Assembly (NCBI RefSeq): GCF_034313845.1
Contig: NZ_JAVIWN010000004.1
Length of the DNA: 64,000 nt
Reading direction: 5' to 3' (one strand)
Source: Actimicrobium sp034313845
GTDB taxonomy: Bacteria > Pseudomonadota > Gammaproteobacteria > Burkholderiales > Burkholderiaceae_D
Shown here: positions 52,256 to 61,271 of the stretch, piece after piece
Position numbering within the stretch: the stretch's first letter is position 1
Layout: each line of letters starts with the position of its first letter
Position numbers and translations under genes: made by a program
Notes under the pieces: generated by a model
The model's input: only the letters and a program-made list of their open reading frames with translations
Databases searched by the model: none
What the model was told of the DNA's origin: nothing

Positions 52256-53545
52256 TCAGGCCACTGGCGTGGTCTTGCCGTAGTGGCTTTGTACATAGTC
52301 CAGCACGATGGCCTGGAATTCTTCCGAGATACGCTCGCCGCGCAGCGTGACGGTTTTTTCGCCATCCACAAACACCGGTGCCGATGGCGTCTCGCCGGTG
52401 CCGGGCAGGCTGATGCCGATATTGGCATGACGCGACTCACCGGGACCGTTGACGATACAACCCATGACCGCAACATTCATCGCTTCGACACCGGGGTACT
52501 CATTTTTCCAGACCGGCATCTGATCCCGCAAATAGGTTTGAATGCTGTCGGCCAGTGACTGGAACGTGGTCGATGTCGTGCGTCCGCAACCCGGACAGGC
52601 GATGACCATCGGCGTGAATTTGCGCAAGCCCATGGTCTGCAGGATTTCCTGACCGACAATGACTTCGCGGGTCCGGTCGCCGCCCGGCTCCGGCGTGAGC
52701 GAAATACGGATCGTGTCGCCGATACCCTCTTGCAGCAGCACCGACAACGCGGCGGTCGAGGCCACAATGCCCTTGCTACCCATGCCTGCCTCAGTCAGCC
52801 CAAGGTGCAACGGATAGTCGCAGCGGTTCGCCAGTTCGCGATAAACGGCGATCAGGTCCTGTACGCCAGAGACCTTGCAGGAAAGGATGATCTTGTCTCG
52901 TGCCAGGCCAAGTTCTTCGGCCCGCAAAGCGTTTTCGACGGCCGAAGTCACCAGTGCTTCATACATCACCGCTTGCGCCGCCCAGGGCACAGGGCGCTTG
53001 GCATTTTCGTCCATGATGCGCGCCAGCAGTGCCTGGTCCAGGCTGCCCCAGTTGACGCCGATACGGACCGGCTTGTCGTATTTGCAGGCAGCTTCGATCA
53101 TCTGCGCAAACTGGGTGTCTCGCTTGGCACCCTGCCCGACATTGCCGGGATTGATACGATACTTCGACAAGGCTCGGGCGCAGTCCGGATAGTCATTGAG
53201 CAGCGTGTGACCGTTGTAATGAAAATCACCCACCAGCGGCACGTTGATTCCCATGCGATCAAGCTGTTCGCGGATTGCCGGCACCGCCGCAGCGGCTTCG
53301 GCATTGTTGACAGTAATGCGTACCAGCTCGGAACCGGCACGCGCCAGTTCCTTGATCTGGATGGCGGTACCAATCGCGTCAGCGGTATCGGTATTGGTCA
53401 TCGATTGCACGACAATCGGCGCATCACCGCCGACCAGAATAACGTGATCGCCATGACGAATGGCGACCTGGCGCACCAGTCGGCGCAGCGAAGGACCGGA
53501 CGGAATCGGCAGGCAGGAAGGCAGATCGGCAGAAAGCAGGCTCAT
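52256..53545 (-). CDS. ispG: 4-hydroxy-3-methylbut-2-enyl diphosphate synthase
   Basis: 429-residue Fe-S enzyme of the MEP isoprenoid pathway. The N-terminal TIM barrel (VRQVAIRHGDHVILVGGDAPIVVQSMTNTDTADAI, given here in part) is joined to the C-terminal cluster domain with CPGCGRTT, and a further cysteine in GCIVNGPGES. A beta/gamma-type insertion of moderate size is present compared with the shortest forms. It lies between rodZ and hisS, as in most proteobacteria. Confidence 0.96.
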   Translation of the reverse strand: MSLLSADLPSCLPIPSGPSLRRLVRQVAIRHGDHVILVGGDAPIVVQSMTNTDTADAIGTAIQIKELARAGSELVRITVNNAEAAAAVPAIREQLDRMGINVPLVGDFHYNGHTLLNDYPDCARALSKYRINPGNVGQGAKRDTQFAQMIEAACKYDKPVRIGVNWGSLDQALLARIMDENAKRPVPWAAQAVMYEALVTSAVENALRAEELGLARDKIILSCKVSGVQDLIAVYRELANRCDYPLHLGLTEAGMGSKGIVASTAALSVLLQEGIGDTIRISLTPEPGGDRTREVIVGQEILQTMGLRKFTPMVIACPGCGRTTSTTFQSLADSIQTYLRDQMPVWKNEYPGVEAMNVAVMGCIVNGPGESRHANIGISLPGTGETPSAPVFVDGEKTVTLRGERISEEFQAIVLDYVQSHYGKTTPVA

Positions 53546-53548
53546 GGT

Positions 53549-54526
53549 CTATTTCAGGTTAATACGGGCGACATTATTGTTCGAAGCAGAAGGCAGCGGC
53601 AGCGGCGCGCCACGCAACGTGGCATCAACTCCGGCTGCATTGCCGACCACCAGCGTGACCGGCTCGAGGATATCGAACGTGCTAGTGCTACCGGCGCGAT
53701 ACAGTTTCGAGGTCACGGCACTGCTGCCGTTACCGCGGATTTCAATCCAGGAGTCACTGCGTACAGTGAGTACCAACTGGTTGTTGGTCGCTGCCACGGG
53801 TGCCGGCACCAGCGCGAGATCCACAGGTGGTATCGCTGCAGTGGCAGTAGTTGCCTGACCCGCCGCCGCAACAGGGGCTTCAACCGGCGCGTCGGTAACC
53901 ACTGGCGCAACTACCGGTGCCACCACCCCGATCGGCATATCAGGCGTGATTTCGACATGCCCGGGTGATGGCTCCGGACCCGTTGCAACCGTTTGCACGG
54001 GCTCACCGCGTAGCGCGTTCAGGCCATTGGAGACATTGACCGAAGCGTCGTCGAGATTTTTTGGTAACCAGCCATAGTGCTGTGCCAGCGAACCTGCGGC
54101 AATCACGACCACGACTATCAGCAGAGCGGTATACCACTTCGAAGAAGCCCGATGGCTGCCGGAAGAACCCAGCCGGTTATCAGAAAAATTGGCAGGCGCG
54201 ATGGAACGGCGGGCCGGAACCGGCGCATCGCTAAAGTCTTCGACTGGCAGGACCAACCCGACCATGAGCGGAGCCGCATCGATGCGCAACAATTTTGCGT
54301 AAGCGCGCAGGAAACCGCGTGTCACGGCGATGCCGGGCAAGGCGGCATGGTTGTCGTCTTCCATCGCCTGAACCTGACGCGGTGCCAGATTCAGATGCGA
54401 GGCCACCTCCGAAATACTCCAGCCGAGCGCGACGCGCTGACGTGCCAGTTGTGCACCCGGAGACAGATTCGGCTGGACTGGTGTTGCTGGTTCAAATGGC
54501 ACTGTATTGGATCCGTCTTCACTCAT
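53549..54526 (-). CDS. rodZ: Cell-shape protein RodZ
   Basis: 325-residue membrane protein that links MreB to the cell-wall machinery. The N-terminal HTH domain (about 28-95, LARQRVALGWSISEVASHL) has the RodZ signature for MreB binding. One TM lies near 152-172 (WYTALLIVVVVIAAGSLA). A periplasmic Pro/Ala/Val-rich linker and the C-terminal beta-rich RodZ domain (DSWIEIRGNGSSAVTSKLYR) follow. The ATG at 54526 lies within the end of pilF (8-base overlap). Confidence 0.93.
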   Translation of the reverse strand: MSEDGSNTVPFEPATPVQPNLSPGAQLARQRVALGWSISEVASHLNLAPRQVQAMEDDNHAALPGIAVTRGFLRAYAKLLRIDAAPLMVGLVLPVEDFSDAPVPARRSIAPANFSDNRLGSSGSHRASSKWYTALLIVVVVIAAGSLAQHYGWLPKNLDDASVNVSNGLNALRGEPVQTVATGPEPSPGHVEITPDMPIGVVAPVVAPVVTDAPVEAPVAAAGQATTATAAIPPVDLALVPAPVAATNNQLVLTVRSDSWIEIRGNGSSAVTSKLYRAGSTSTFDILEPVTLVVGNAAGVDATLRGAPLPLPSASNNNVARINLK

Positions 54527-55331
54527 CAAAAGCCCCGCGTTGGTAGGCTGCGAATTCTTTCGACGCCGGAAAGCGTCGTCGCAGTTGGATGGCCAGACTG
54601 TTTTCTGCAGCCAGGTTACCCAGTTTGTGTTCGGTCCTGAGCGCCAACCACAGCGCCTCGACGCTGAAGACATCGTCCTTCAGCAATCGCCCTGTGTAAA
54701 ACCGGGCCTGCTCGTATTCGCGCCGTTGGTAATGGATCGTTGCCAGACTCAACGTGGCTGAGGCATTGGTCGGATCGAACTGGAAAGCTTGCTTGAAGTA
54801 CCGCTCGGCGGCGACATCGTTTTTCAGTTTCAGACTACACAGGCCGGCATTGTTGAGTGCCTTCGATGGCTGCTGGTAGGTCCGGCTCTTGAGCGTTTCT
54901 TCAAAGTACGCGATTGATTCCGCGGCGCGTCCGTTCTGGCACAAGAACCATCCGTAGTTACTCGTCAGCTCAGGATTATTCGGCGCAAGCCTGATGGCCG
55001 TCCTGAAATTCTCATCGGCCAGATTGGTCTCGTTCATGTTCATGTAAATCAGCGCCCGCACACCGTAGGCATCGGCCAGATTCGGATCGGACTGCAATGC
55101 ATTTTTGAGCTCGTCGAGCGCAACCGGTAGCTGGCCTTCGCGGTAATAATTGATCGCCAGTTCCAGCCGGATCTGCGCACGACGCTGGTTGTCGGTCAGA
55201 TCCGATGCGGTCGGCAATTCGGCTTGCCCGCTGCGGCCCGGCGCACCCGGGCCGGTCGCTGCACAACCGGCCAGCGCGACCAGCAGTGTTGCCAGCAGCG
55301 TCGTCAACAACCAGCTAACAGTGTTTTTCAA
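54519..55331 (-). CDS. pilF: Type IV pilus biogenesis/stability lipoprotein PilF
   Basis: 270-residue TPR lipoprotein (PilW/PilF family) that helps localise and multimerise the PilQ secretin. The signal peptide ends with the lipobox LVALAGC (residue 22). Six or so TPR units follow (AINYYREGQLPVALDELKNAL, YGVRALIYMNMNETNLADENF, and so on). The start is a TTG at 55331 whose TG overlaps the rlmN stop (TTGA). No other pilus genes are in the window; rlmN-pilF-rodZ-ispG is the standard order. Confidence 0.93.
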   Translation of the reverse strand: MKNTVSWLLTTLLATLLVALAGCAATGPGAPGRSGQAELPTASDLTDNQRRAQIRLELAINYYREGQLPVALDELKNALQSDPNLADAYGVRALIYMNMNETNLADENFRTAIRLAPNNPELTSNYGWFLCQNGRAAESIAYFEETLKSRTYQQPSKALNNAGLCSLKLKNDVAAERYFKQAFQFDPTNASATLSLATIHYQRREYEQARFYTGRLLKDDVFSVEALWLALRTEHKLGNLAAENSLAIQLRRRFPASKEFAAYQRGAFDE

Positions 55332-56494
55332 GAAGTCACCTCGACCAGCCGACCAAAATCCTTGCCGAATTTTTGTTGATACTCGGCCATTTTTTGCATC
55401 CGCTCCTGCACCTTGGTGCGGTCCTGCACTTCACCTGCAAGCTGGCCGCACGCCGCGTCGATATCGTCGCCGCGGGTCTTGCGTATCGTCGTCACGATGC
55501 CGGCATCCATCAGCACCTGCGCAAACAGCTTGATCTGCGGATTGTTCGAGCGCGTCAGACCGGACTCGGGAAAAGGATTGAATGGAATCAGGTTGAACTT
55601 GCACGGCACCAGCACCGCACCATGGCGCACCAATGCCACCAGTTCACGCGCATGCTGTTCAGTATCGTTGACGCCATCAAGCATGCAGTATTCAAACGTC
55701 ACGAAATCGCGCGGTGCGAACTCCAGATAGCGCACACACGCAGCCATCAATTCCTTGAGCGGATATTTCTTGTTGAGTGGCACCAGACTGTCACGCAACG
55801 CATCGTTGGAGGCATGCAGCGAGACGGCCAGCGCCACCGGACAGTCCTGACCGAGCTTGTCGATATTGGGCACCACGCCGCTAGTCGACAACGTGACGCG
55901 CCGGCGCGACAAGCCGTAGGCGTTATCGTCAAGCATCAGCTTGAGGGCCGTGACGGTCGGCTCGTAATTCAGGAGTGGCTCGCCCATGCCCATCATCACC
56001 ACGTTGGTGATCTGGCGCTCGCCTTTCGGGCCGGGCTCGATGCCCTTGGTCTTGCGTAATTCAAATTCGGCCATCCACAACTGGCCGATGATTTCACCGA
56101 CTGTCAGGTTGCGGTTGAATCCCTGCTTGCCGGTCGAACAGAACCGGCAATTGACCGCACAGCCCGCTTGCGTCGAAATGCATAGCGTGCCGCGATTTTC
56201 TTCCGGAATGAACACGGCTTCGACTGCATTGCCCTGCCCCACATCGAGCAGCCACTTGCGCGTCCCGTCGGTTGAGGTGTGATCGCTGATCACTGCGGGC
56301 GACTGCACCACTGCGCGCGTTGCAAGCTTGTCGCGCAGTGATTTGGCCAGATCCGTCATTGCCGTAAAGTCGCTGGCACCGAACTGATGGATCCAGCGTT
56401 GCAATTGCTTGGCACGAAACGGCTTCTCACCCAACTCGCTGCAATAAGCAACGAGTTGCGCGGGATCGAGGTCCAGCAAGTTGGTGAGAGCCAT
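55328..56494 (-). CDS. rlmN: Dual-specificity 23S rRNA/tRNA m2A methyltransferase RlmN
   Basis: 388-residue radical-SAM enzyme that methylates A2503 in 23S rRNA and A37 in some tRNAs. The cluster-binding motif is CAVNCRFCSTG. The methyl-carrying cysteine is expected in the C-terminal segment ACGQLAGE, with the second catalytic cysteine near GALDGVNDTEQH-type helices. The N-terminal helical domain (QLQRWIHQFGASDFTAMTDLAK) is present. The length is close to E. coli RlmN (384). Confidence 0.96.
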   Translation of the reverse strand: MALTNLLDLDPAQLVAYCSELGEKPFRAKQLQRWIHQFGASDFTAMTDLAKSLRDKLATRAVVQSPAVISDHTSTDGTRKWLLDVGQGNAVEAVFIPEENRGTLCISTQAGCAVNCRFCSTGKQGFNRNLTVGEIIGQLWMAEFELRKTKGIEPGPKGERQITNVVMMGMGEPLLNYEPTVTALKLMLDDNAYGLSRRRVTLSTSGVVPNIDKLGQDCPVALAVSLHASNDALRDSLVPLNKKYPLKELMAACVRYLEFAPRDFVTFEYCMLDGVNDTEQHARELVALVRHGAVLVPCKFNLIPFNPFPESGLTRSNNPQIKLFAQVLMDAGIVTTIRKTRGDDIDAACGQLAGEVQDRTKVQERMQKMAEYQQKFGKDFGRLVEVTS

Positions 56495-56540
56495 GATGTC
56501 CTAACAATGTGGCCGCAATATTGCTGCGGCCTGATTTAAA

Positions 56541-56966
56541 TTAACGGGAATAGATATTGAGCGCAGGGAAGAAATACGCGATTTCGACCTGGGCTGTTTC
56601 GACTGCATCCGAACCATGGACTGCGTTGGCATCGATCGAATCAGCGAAATCAGCACGAATGGTACCCTTGTCGGCTTTCTTCGGATCGGTAGCACCGAGC
56701 AGGTCGCGATGCTTTGCAATGGCGTTTTCGCCTTCCAGCGCCTGAACAACGACAGGACCGGAAATCATGAAATCAACCAGATCCTTGAAGAACGGACGGG
56801 CTGCGTGTACGGCATAGAAGCCTTCGGCTTCGGACCGTGACAGATGCATCATGCGCGAGGCGATGATTTTCAAACCAGCGTTTTCAAAACGGGTGTAAAT
56901 TTGGCCAATGACATTTTTTGCAACGGCGTCTGGCTTGATAATTGACAGGGTGCGTTCGATAGACAT
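56541..56966 (-). CDS. ndk: Nucleoside diphosphate kinase
   Basis: 141-residue NDK, which balances nucleoside triphosphate pools. The phospho-histidine is H117 (NAVHGSDAVE) and the nucleotide-binding start is ERTLSIIKPDAVAKNVIG. The size is standard. I use the ATG at 56966, with GGAG about 9 bases upstream. It is the first gene of the ndk-rlmN-pilF-rodZ run, with 46 bases to rlmN. Confidence 0.97.
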   Translation of the reverse strand: MSIERTLSIIKPDAVAKNVIGQIYTRFENAGLKIIASRMMHLSRSEAEGFYAVHAARPFFKDLVDFMISGPVVVQALEGENAIAKHRDLLGATDPKKADKGTIRADFADSIDANAVHGSDAVETAQVEIAYFFPALNIYSR

Positions 56967-57114
56967 CTGTAAAAACTCCAATGAAATTAAAGGGTTAAGG
57001 GGTGAATTTGAACCACCGGCAAGAGCAGGATTTTAGCATGAAAGCCCTTCGATTAAACCAAAGCAGTGACGATAGCCGGCCCACAGCCTCATATTTTACT
57101 TACACGGAGCTCGC

Positions 57115-57807
57115 ATGAACCAGCACTACGATCAGACTTACTCTTCCCCGGCGACGACCCGCAGCGCCGGTCACCGCGTGATGCGCAACACCTATTGGCT
57201 GCTGGCGCTGTCGATGATTCCATCGGTACTCGGTGCCTGGCTGGGCGTCGCCATGAATTTTTCGCTGTTTGCCGGCAGCCCGTTTCTGGGCTTCATGGCC
57301 TTCATGGCGATTGCTTACGGCTTCTTTTATGCCATCGAAAAAACCAAGGAAACCGGCATGGGCGTGGTTGTCCTGCTGGGCTTTACCTTCTTCATGGGCA
57401 TCATGTTGTCGCGACTGATTGCCCATACGCTGGGTTACGCCAATGGCAGCACGCTGGTGATGACCGCCTTCGGCGGCACAGCCACCATCATGGGCGTAAT
57501 GGCCACCATCGCCACCGTCTCGAAACGCGATTTTTCAGGGATGGGACGCTGGCTGTTCGTTGGCATGCTGGTCATCCTGGTGGCCGCCGTGGCGAATATT
57601 TTTCTGCAAATGCCAGCGCTGTACCTTGTTGTGTCGGTACTGGCGATCGGTATTTTTTCGGCGTACATCCTGCATGACGTGCAGCAAGTGATCAATGGAG
57701 GCGAGACCAACTACATCACTGCAACGCTGCATATTTACCTCGATGTCTACAATATTTTTGCCAACCTGCTGGCGTTGCTGGGGATTTTTGGCGGGCAGCG
57801 GGACTGA
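57115..57807 (+). CDS. BAX inhibitor-1 family membrane protein (YccA-like)
   Basis: 230-residue protein with seven predicted TM helices (for example YWLLALSMIPSVLGAWLGVAMNF and LFVGMLVILVAAVANIF), ending in the conserved ILHDVQQVINGGETNYITATLHIYLDVYNIF region (quoted in part). The acidic residues in that region match the calcium/proton-leak site of the family. E. coli YccA modulates FtsH; hflKC in the same window modulate the same protease, but the genes are not in one operon. GGAG precedes the ATG. Confidence 0.9.
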   Translation: MNQHYDQTYSSPATTRSAGHRVMRNTYWLLALSMIPSVLGAWLGVAMNFSLFAGSPFLGFMAFMAIAYGFFYAIEKTKETGMGVVVLLGFTFFMGIMLSRLIAHTLGYANGSTLVMTAFGGTATIMGVMATIATVSKRDFSGMGRWLFVGMLVILVAAVANIFLQMPALYLVVSVLAIGIFSAYILHDVQQVINGGETNYITATLHIYLDVYNIFANLLALLGIFGGQRD

Positions 57808-57844
57808 AGTTTTTTTGCGCGGGGCCGTGAGGTTGGGCGGAATT

Positions 57845-57875
57845 GTGGGGTGCAATAACCGCAGGGCATTGCACC
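57845..57875. repeat. Single REP sequence
   Basis: One 31-base unit (GTGGGGTGCAATAACCGC then AGGGCATTGCACC) that matches the arms of the REP doublets at 3712-4071 almost base for base. The inner GGTGCAAT and ATTGCACC pair as a hairpin. The leading tetranucleotide is GTGG here instead of GTAG. It lies just after the BAX inhibitor gene and is a solitary copy. Confidence 0.7.
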
Positions 57876-57903
57876 GCAAACCACGGAAATTTGCTGCATC
57901 AGT

Positions 57904-57934
57904 AAAAAAGCCAACCCGCAAGTTGGCTTTTTTT
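57904..57934. terminator. Bidirectional terminator between BAX-inhibitor gene and rlmD
   Basis: GCCAAC (57910-57915), a 6-base loop CCGCAA, GTTGGC (57922-57927), flanked by six A and seven T residues. It is symmetrical, so it can end transcription of the plus-strand membrane-protein gene and of minus-strand rlmD. Confidence 0.8.
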
Positions 57935-57949
57935 ACGCCGGTACCAACA

Positions 57950-59290
57950 TCAGGCCAGGTCAAATACCGCCATCGATTCCACATGCGCCGTGTGCGGGAA
58001 CATGTTGACCACACCTGCCTGGGACAGCACGTAGCCGCCCGCCACCAGCAACTGCGCATCGCGTGCCAGCGTGGCCGGATTACATGATACGTAGACGATG
58101 CGACGCGGCTTGTGCGCCGGCTCCAGCTCGGCCAGGGCTTCGCACAAGGCCATCGCGCCGTCACGCGGCGGATCGATCAACAGGCGATCGAAGTAACCGA
58201 GCGCGATGACATCCGCGCTGGTGATGTCGAACAGGTTACGGCATGCGAAGCTGGTCTTGTCCTGCAAACCATTGACGCGCGCATTATCCATCGCCCGCTG
58301 CGTGAGCGCCGTACTGCCTTCGATCCCCACGACGGCCCGCGCCTGCGTGGCGATGGGGAGCGTGAAATTTCCCAGCCCGCAAAACAGATCGGCGATCCGT
58401 TCATCCGGCTGTACATCGAGCAGACGAAGCGCGCGTGCCACCAGCACCCGGTTGATCTGGTGATTGACTTGCGTGAAATCAGTCGGCTTGAATGGCATCG
58501 TGATACCGAACTCCGGCAGCGAATAATGCAGCGACTGATTGAGCGGGTAGTACGGTACGGCGCTTTCAGGACCGGCGCTTTGCAGCCACCAGATGATCTG
58601 GTGCAGGTCGGCAAATGCCTTGAGCAACACTTCGTCTGCGCGACTCAGCGCTGCCATGATGCGCAGTACCAGCACGGTGACCACGCCGTCATTGCCCTCG
58701 CCCACCGCCAGTTCGATCTGCGGCACCTGTTCGACGATCGACAAGGCAGCGATCAGTTCGCGCAGCGGCACCAGCAATCCGGACACCTTGGGTGGCAGTA
58801 TTTCGCAACTGGTCATGTCGGTCAGATACGATGATTTCTTTTCGATAAAGCCAACCAGCACGCCACCCTTGCGCGGCACGTTACGCACCGACAATCGGGC
58901 GCGATAGCGATAGCCCCAGGTCGGACCATAAATCGGCCGCAGCAATTGGCGCGGACGCATCTTGCCGATATGCCAGAGGTTGTCTTCCAGAACCCGTTGC
59001 TTGATCGCGACCTGGGCGGCGGCGTCCAGGTGCTGCATCGCGCAGCCGCCGCACGTGCCGAAGTACACGCATTGCGGCGTGACACGCATCGCCGATTCGC
59101 GCAGCAGACCAGTCATCCGGGCGGCTTCCCACTTGGATTTTTTACGGAATGACAGGAAATGCACCCGTTCGCCGGGCAGCGCGCCTTCGACAAAAATGAC
59201 TTTGCCGTGACTGCCATCGTCGTTGACAAGATTGCCGACACCACGGGCTTCCATGTCGAGGGAGCGGATTTCCAGAATAGTTTGCGGCAT
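57950..59290 (-). CDS. rlmD: 23S rRNA (uracil-1939-C5)-methyltransferase RlmD
   Basis: 446-residue SAM-dependent rRNA methyltransferase. An N-terminal TRAM domain (1-65) is followed by Fe-S cluster cysteines in CVYFGTCGGCAMQH. The Rossmann domain contains ADLFCGLGNFTLPIA, IDPPRDG and the catalytic cysteine in VYVSCNPATLARD. It fits RumA/RlmD better than the related tRNA enzyme TrmA. It lies 50 bases downstream of rpoS. Confidence 0.94.
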   Translation of the reverse strand: MPQTILEIRSLDMEARGVGNLVNDDGSHGKVIFVEGALPGERVHFLSFRKKSKWEAARMTGLLRESAMRVTPQCVYFGTCGGCAMQHLDAAAQVAIKQRVLEDNLWHIGKMRPRQLLRPIYGPTWGYRYRARLSVRNVPRKGGVLVGFIEKKSSYLTDMTSCEILPPKVSGLLVPLRELIAALSIVEQVPQIELAVGEGNDGVVTVLVLRIMAALSRADEVLLKAFADLHQIIWWLQSAGPESAVPYYPLNQSLHYSLPEFGITMPFKPTDFTQVNHQINRVLVARALRLLDVQPDERIADLFCGLGNFTLPIATQARAVVGIEGSTALTQRAMDNARVNGLQDKTSFACRNLFDITSADVIALGYFDRLLIDPPRDGAMALCEALAELEPAHKPRRIVYVSCNPATLARDAQLLVAGGYVLSQAGVVNMFPHTAHVESMAVFDLA

Positions 59291-59340
59291 AGATGACCAG
59301 AAGCTGACGGCATGACCGTCGAAGTGAAATAAAAGAAGGA

Positions 59341-60351
59341 TTACAGCAAGGCGTCGCGGTTGACACCGCGTGACTCCAGCGCACGCTTGAGCTTGATCAG
59401 CGCTTCCTGCTGAATCTGGCGTACCCGCTCGCGCGTCACACCCAGTTCGGCAGCCAGCGCTTCAAGCGTGACAGGATCATCGTCGTCGAGCCCGAAGCGA
59501 CGCTGGATAATCAGCCGCTGCCGGTCGGTCAGCCGCGCCAGCCAGTCACGTACCAGCAAGGACGTTTCATGCTGCGCGGCACGCGCTTCCGGCCCGTCGG
59601 CCAACTCACCGGGCAACATGTCCATCAGACTACCTTGCGGATCAGCATCGAGCGGCGCATCCAGCGAGACCGGATGTTCGGCCAGGGCGAGGATGTCCTG
59701 CACGTCTTCCGCAGTCCGCCCCGTCAGGTGAGCCACGTCCTCGACCGACGCATCTTTGCCGTCGTGATGCAAGGCTTCGAGGTGGTACTTGGCGCGCAGA
59801 ACCTGATTGAGCTCGCGCACCACGTGTACCGGCAAGCGCACGGTACGCGCCTGATTCATGATGGCGCGCTCGATACTCTGGCGTATCCACCAGGTCGCGT
59901 AAGTAGAAAAACGAAACCCACGCTCCGGTTCAAATTTGTCAATGGCCCGCATCAGGCCGAGGTTGCCTTCCTCGATAAGGTCGAGCAAGACGACACCACG
60001 ATTAATGTAGTGCTTGGCAATCGACACCACCAGCCGCAAGTTGTGCTCGATCATGACCTGACGGGCCGGGAAGTCCCCTGCCTTGGCCAGCGTTGCATAG
60101 TGACCTTCTTGCGCTGCCGTCAGCAATGCACGCGCGCCGATCTGGTTCAGGTACAACTGGGTCGTGTCGGTTGACAGTTCCGATGTCAGGACTTTGCGAA
60201 TTTCATCGATCGAATCGACCAGCACAATGCCGTTGACCGTGCCGGGTTCGCACTCGTCATCCAGCCCGCTCTCATCGAGCGGATCACTGCCAGTCCCTTC
60301 ATCGTCGACAGCGTCATCGTCGCCGGGACGCGCATCATGCACATTGCTCAT
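59341..60351 (-). CDS. rpoS: RNA polymerase sigma factor RpoS
   Basis: 336-residue stationary-phase/stress sigma factor. The N-terminus (1-50) is strongly acidic (RPGDDDAVDDEGTGSDPLDE). Region 1.2 begins with TTQLYLNQIGARALLT, region 2 contains LVVSIAKHYINRG and FSTYATWWIRQSIERA, region 3 DVAHLTGRT, and region 4 LEALAAELGVTRERVRQIQQEALIKLKRAL. The length is near E. coli RpoS (330). It begins directly at the nlpD stop (TAAATG). In related bacteria the main rpoS promoter lies inside nlpD. Confidence 0.96.
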   Translation of the reverse strand: MSNVHDARPGDDDAVDDEGTGSDPLDESGLDDECEPGTVNGIVLVDSIDEIRKVLTSELSTDTTQLYLNQIGARALLTAAQEGHYATLAKAGDFPARQVMIEHNLRLVVSIAKHYINRGVVLLDLIEEGNLGLMRAIDKFEPERGFRFSTYATWWIRQSIERAIMNQARTVRLPVHVVRELNQVLRAKYHLEALHHDGKDASVEDVAHLTGRTAEDVQDILALAEHPVSLDAPLDADPQGSLMDMLPGELADGPEARAAQHETSLLVRDWLARLTDRQRLIIQRRFGLDDDDPVTLEALAAELGVTRERVRQIQQEALIKLKRALESRGVNRDALL

Positions 60352-61233
60352 TTATCGGCCAGGAAGAAACTTCGCAGGATCGACAGGCTTGCCTTGCTGG
60401 CGAATTTCAAAATGCAGCTTGACGCTGTCGGAATCGGAATTACCCATCTCGGCAATTTTTTCGCCGCGCGTGACCGTCTGGCCTTCCTTGACCAGAATCG
60501 TCTTGTTGTGGGCATAGGCTGACAGCAAATTGCTGGTGTGCTTGACGATGACAAGGTTGCCGTAGCCGCGGATGCCGCTGCCGGCATACATGACCTTGCC
60601 AGCTCCGGACGCAATCACTGCCTGGCCACTTTTGCCGGCGATGTCGATCCCTTTTTTGCCGGCGTCGAAAGAAGCCGTTACACGGCCTTCTGTCGGCCAG
60701 ATAAAGCCCACATTCTCTTCTTCGGGCGGCGAAGCATCAGTTGGTTTGTTGACAGCCTTCGGCGCTTCGACGCGCGCTGGCGGTGCGGCGGTGACTGTCG
60801 CACCCTCCGGCTTTTGCAAGTCGGCCAGTGCCGCTTCGGAATACGACAGCTTGTCGCCACGCGGACCCGTTTTGGCAGAACCTGTCCCGGCACCGTTGAG
60901 TGGTCGCACGTCGACGCCGGAACCGGTAGCAACGCTGCCCGTCTGGGCCGTACCGGCCGGAGGCAAGACACGCAAGACCTGGTCGACCTGGATATCGTTC
61001 GGATTGGGCAGGTTGTTCCAGATCACGATGTCACGGACATTCTGACCAAACTCCGACGCTATGCGGTTGAGCCTGTCGCCTTTTTTAACCGTATAGAACC
61101 CGGGAGCATCCGGTGCACGGACGCCACTGACTGGCGTTGCCATGTCGACCACCGGCGCGGGGCTGCGCGGTGTTGCGCAACCAGCCAGGACAGCGGTGAT
61201 CAAAAGGAGAATAGCGAGAGGGTGTTTTTTCAT
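60352..61233 (-). CDS. nlpD: LysM/LytM lipoprotein NlpD (amidase activator)
   Basis: 293-residue outer-membrane lipoprotein that activates the cell-division amidase AmiC. The lipobox is LITAVLAGC (lipidated cysteine at residue 20), followed by a LysM domain (about 45-90, YTVKKGDRLNRIASEFGQ), a low-complexity linker, and a C-terminal LytM/M23 domain (about 185-290). In the LytM domain the first zinc-binding histidine is missing (KKGIDIAGKSG instead of HxGxD) and the HxH motif reads YAHN, so it should be inactive as a peptidase, as in known NlpD. The ATG at 61233 is chosen for the signal peptide. Confidence 0.92.
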   Translation of the reverse strand: MKKHPLAILLLITAVLAGCATPRSPAPVVDMATPVSGVRAPDAPGFYTVKKGDRLNRIASEFGQNVRDIVIWNNLPNPNDIQVDQVLRVLPPAGTAQTGSVATGSGVDVRPLNGAGTGSAKTGPRGDKLSYSEAALADLQKPEGATVTAAPPARVEAPKAVNKPTDASPPEEENVGFIWPTEGRVTASFDAGKKGIDIAGKSGQAVIASGAGKVMYAGSGIRGYGNLVIVKHTSNLLSAYAHNKTILVKEGQTVTRGEKIAEMGNSDSDSVKLHFEIRQQGKPVDPAKFLPGR

Positions 61234-61271
61234 TCTGGTCGATGTGTTTTGTGTTGTTGCTGCCGAAGCTG

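Noticed and set aside
60345..60362. TTATCGGC at the rpoS/nlpD junction, resembling a sigma-28 -10 box on the minus strand
   Set aside because: The only -35-like sequence (AAACTTCG complement) is 7 bases away instead of 11.
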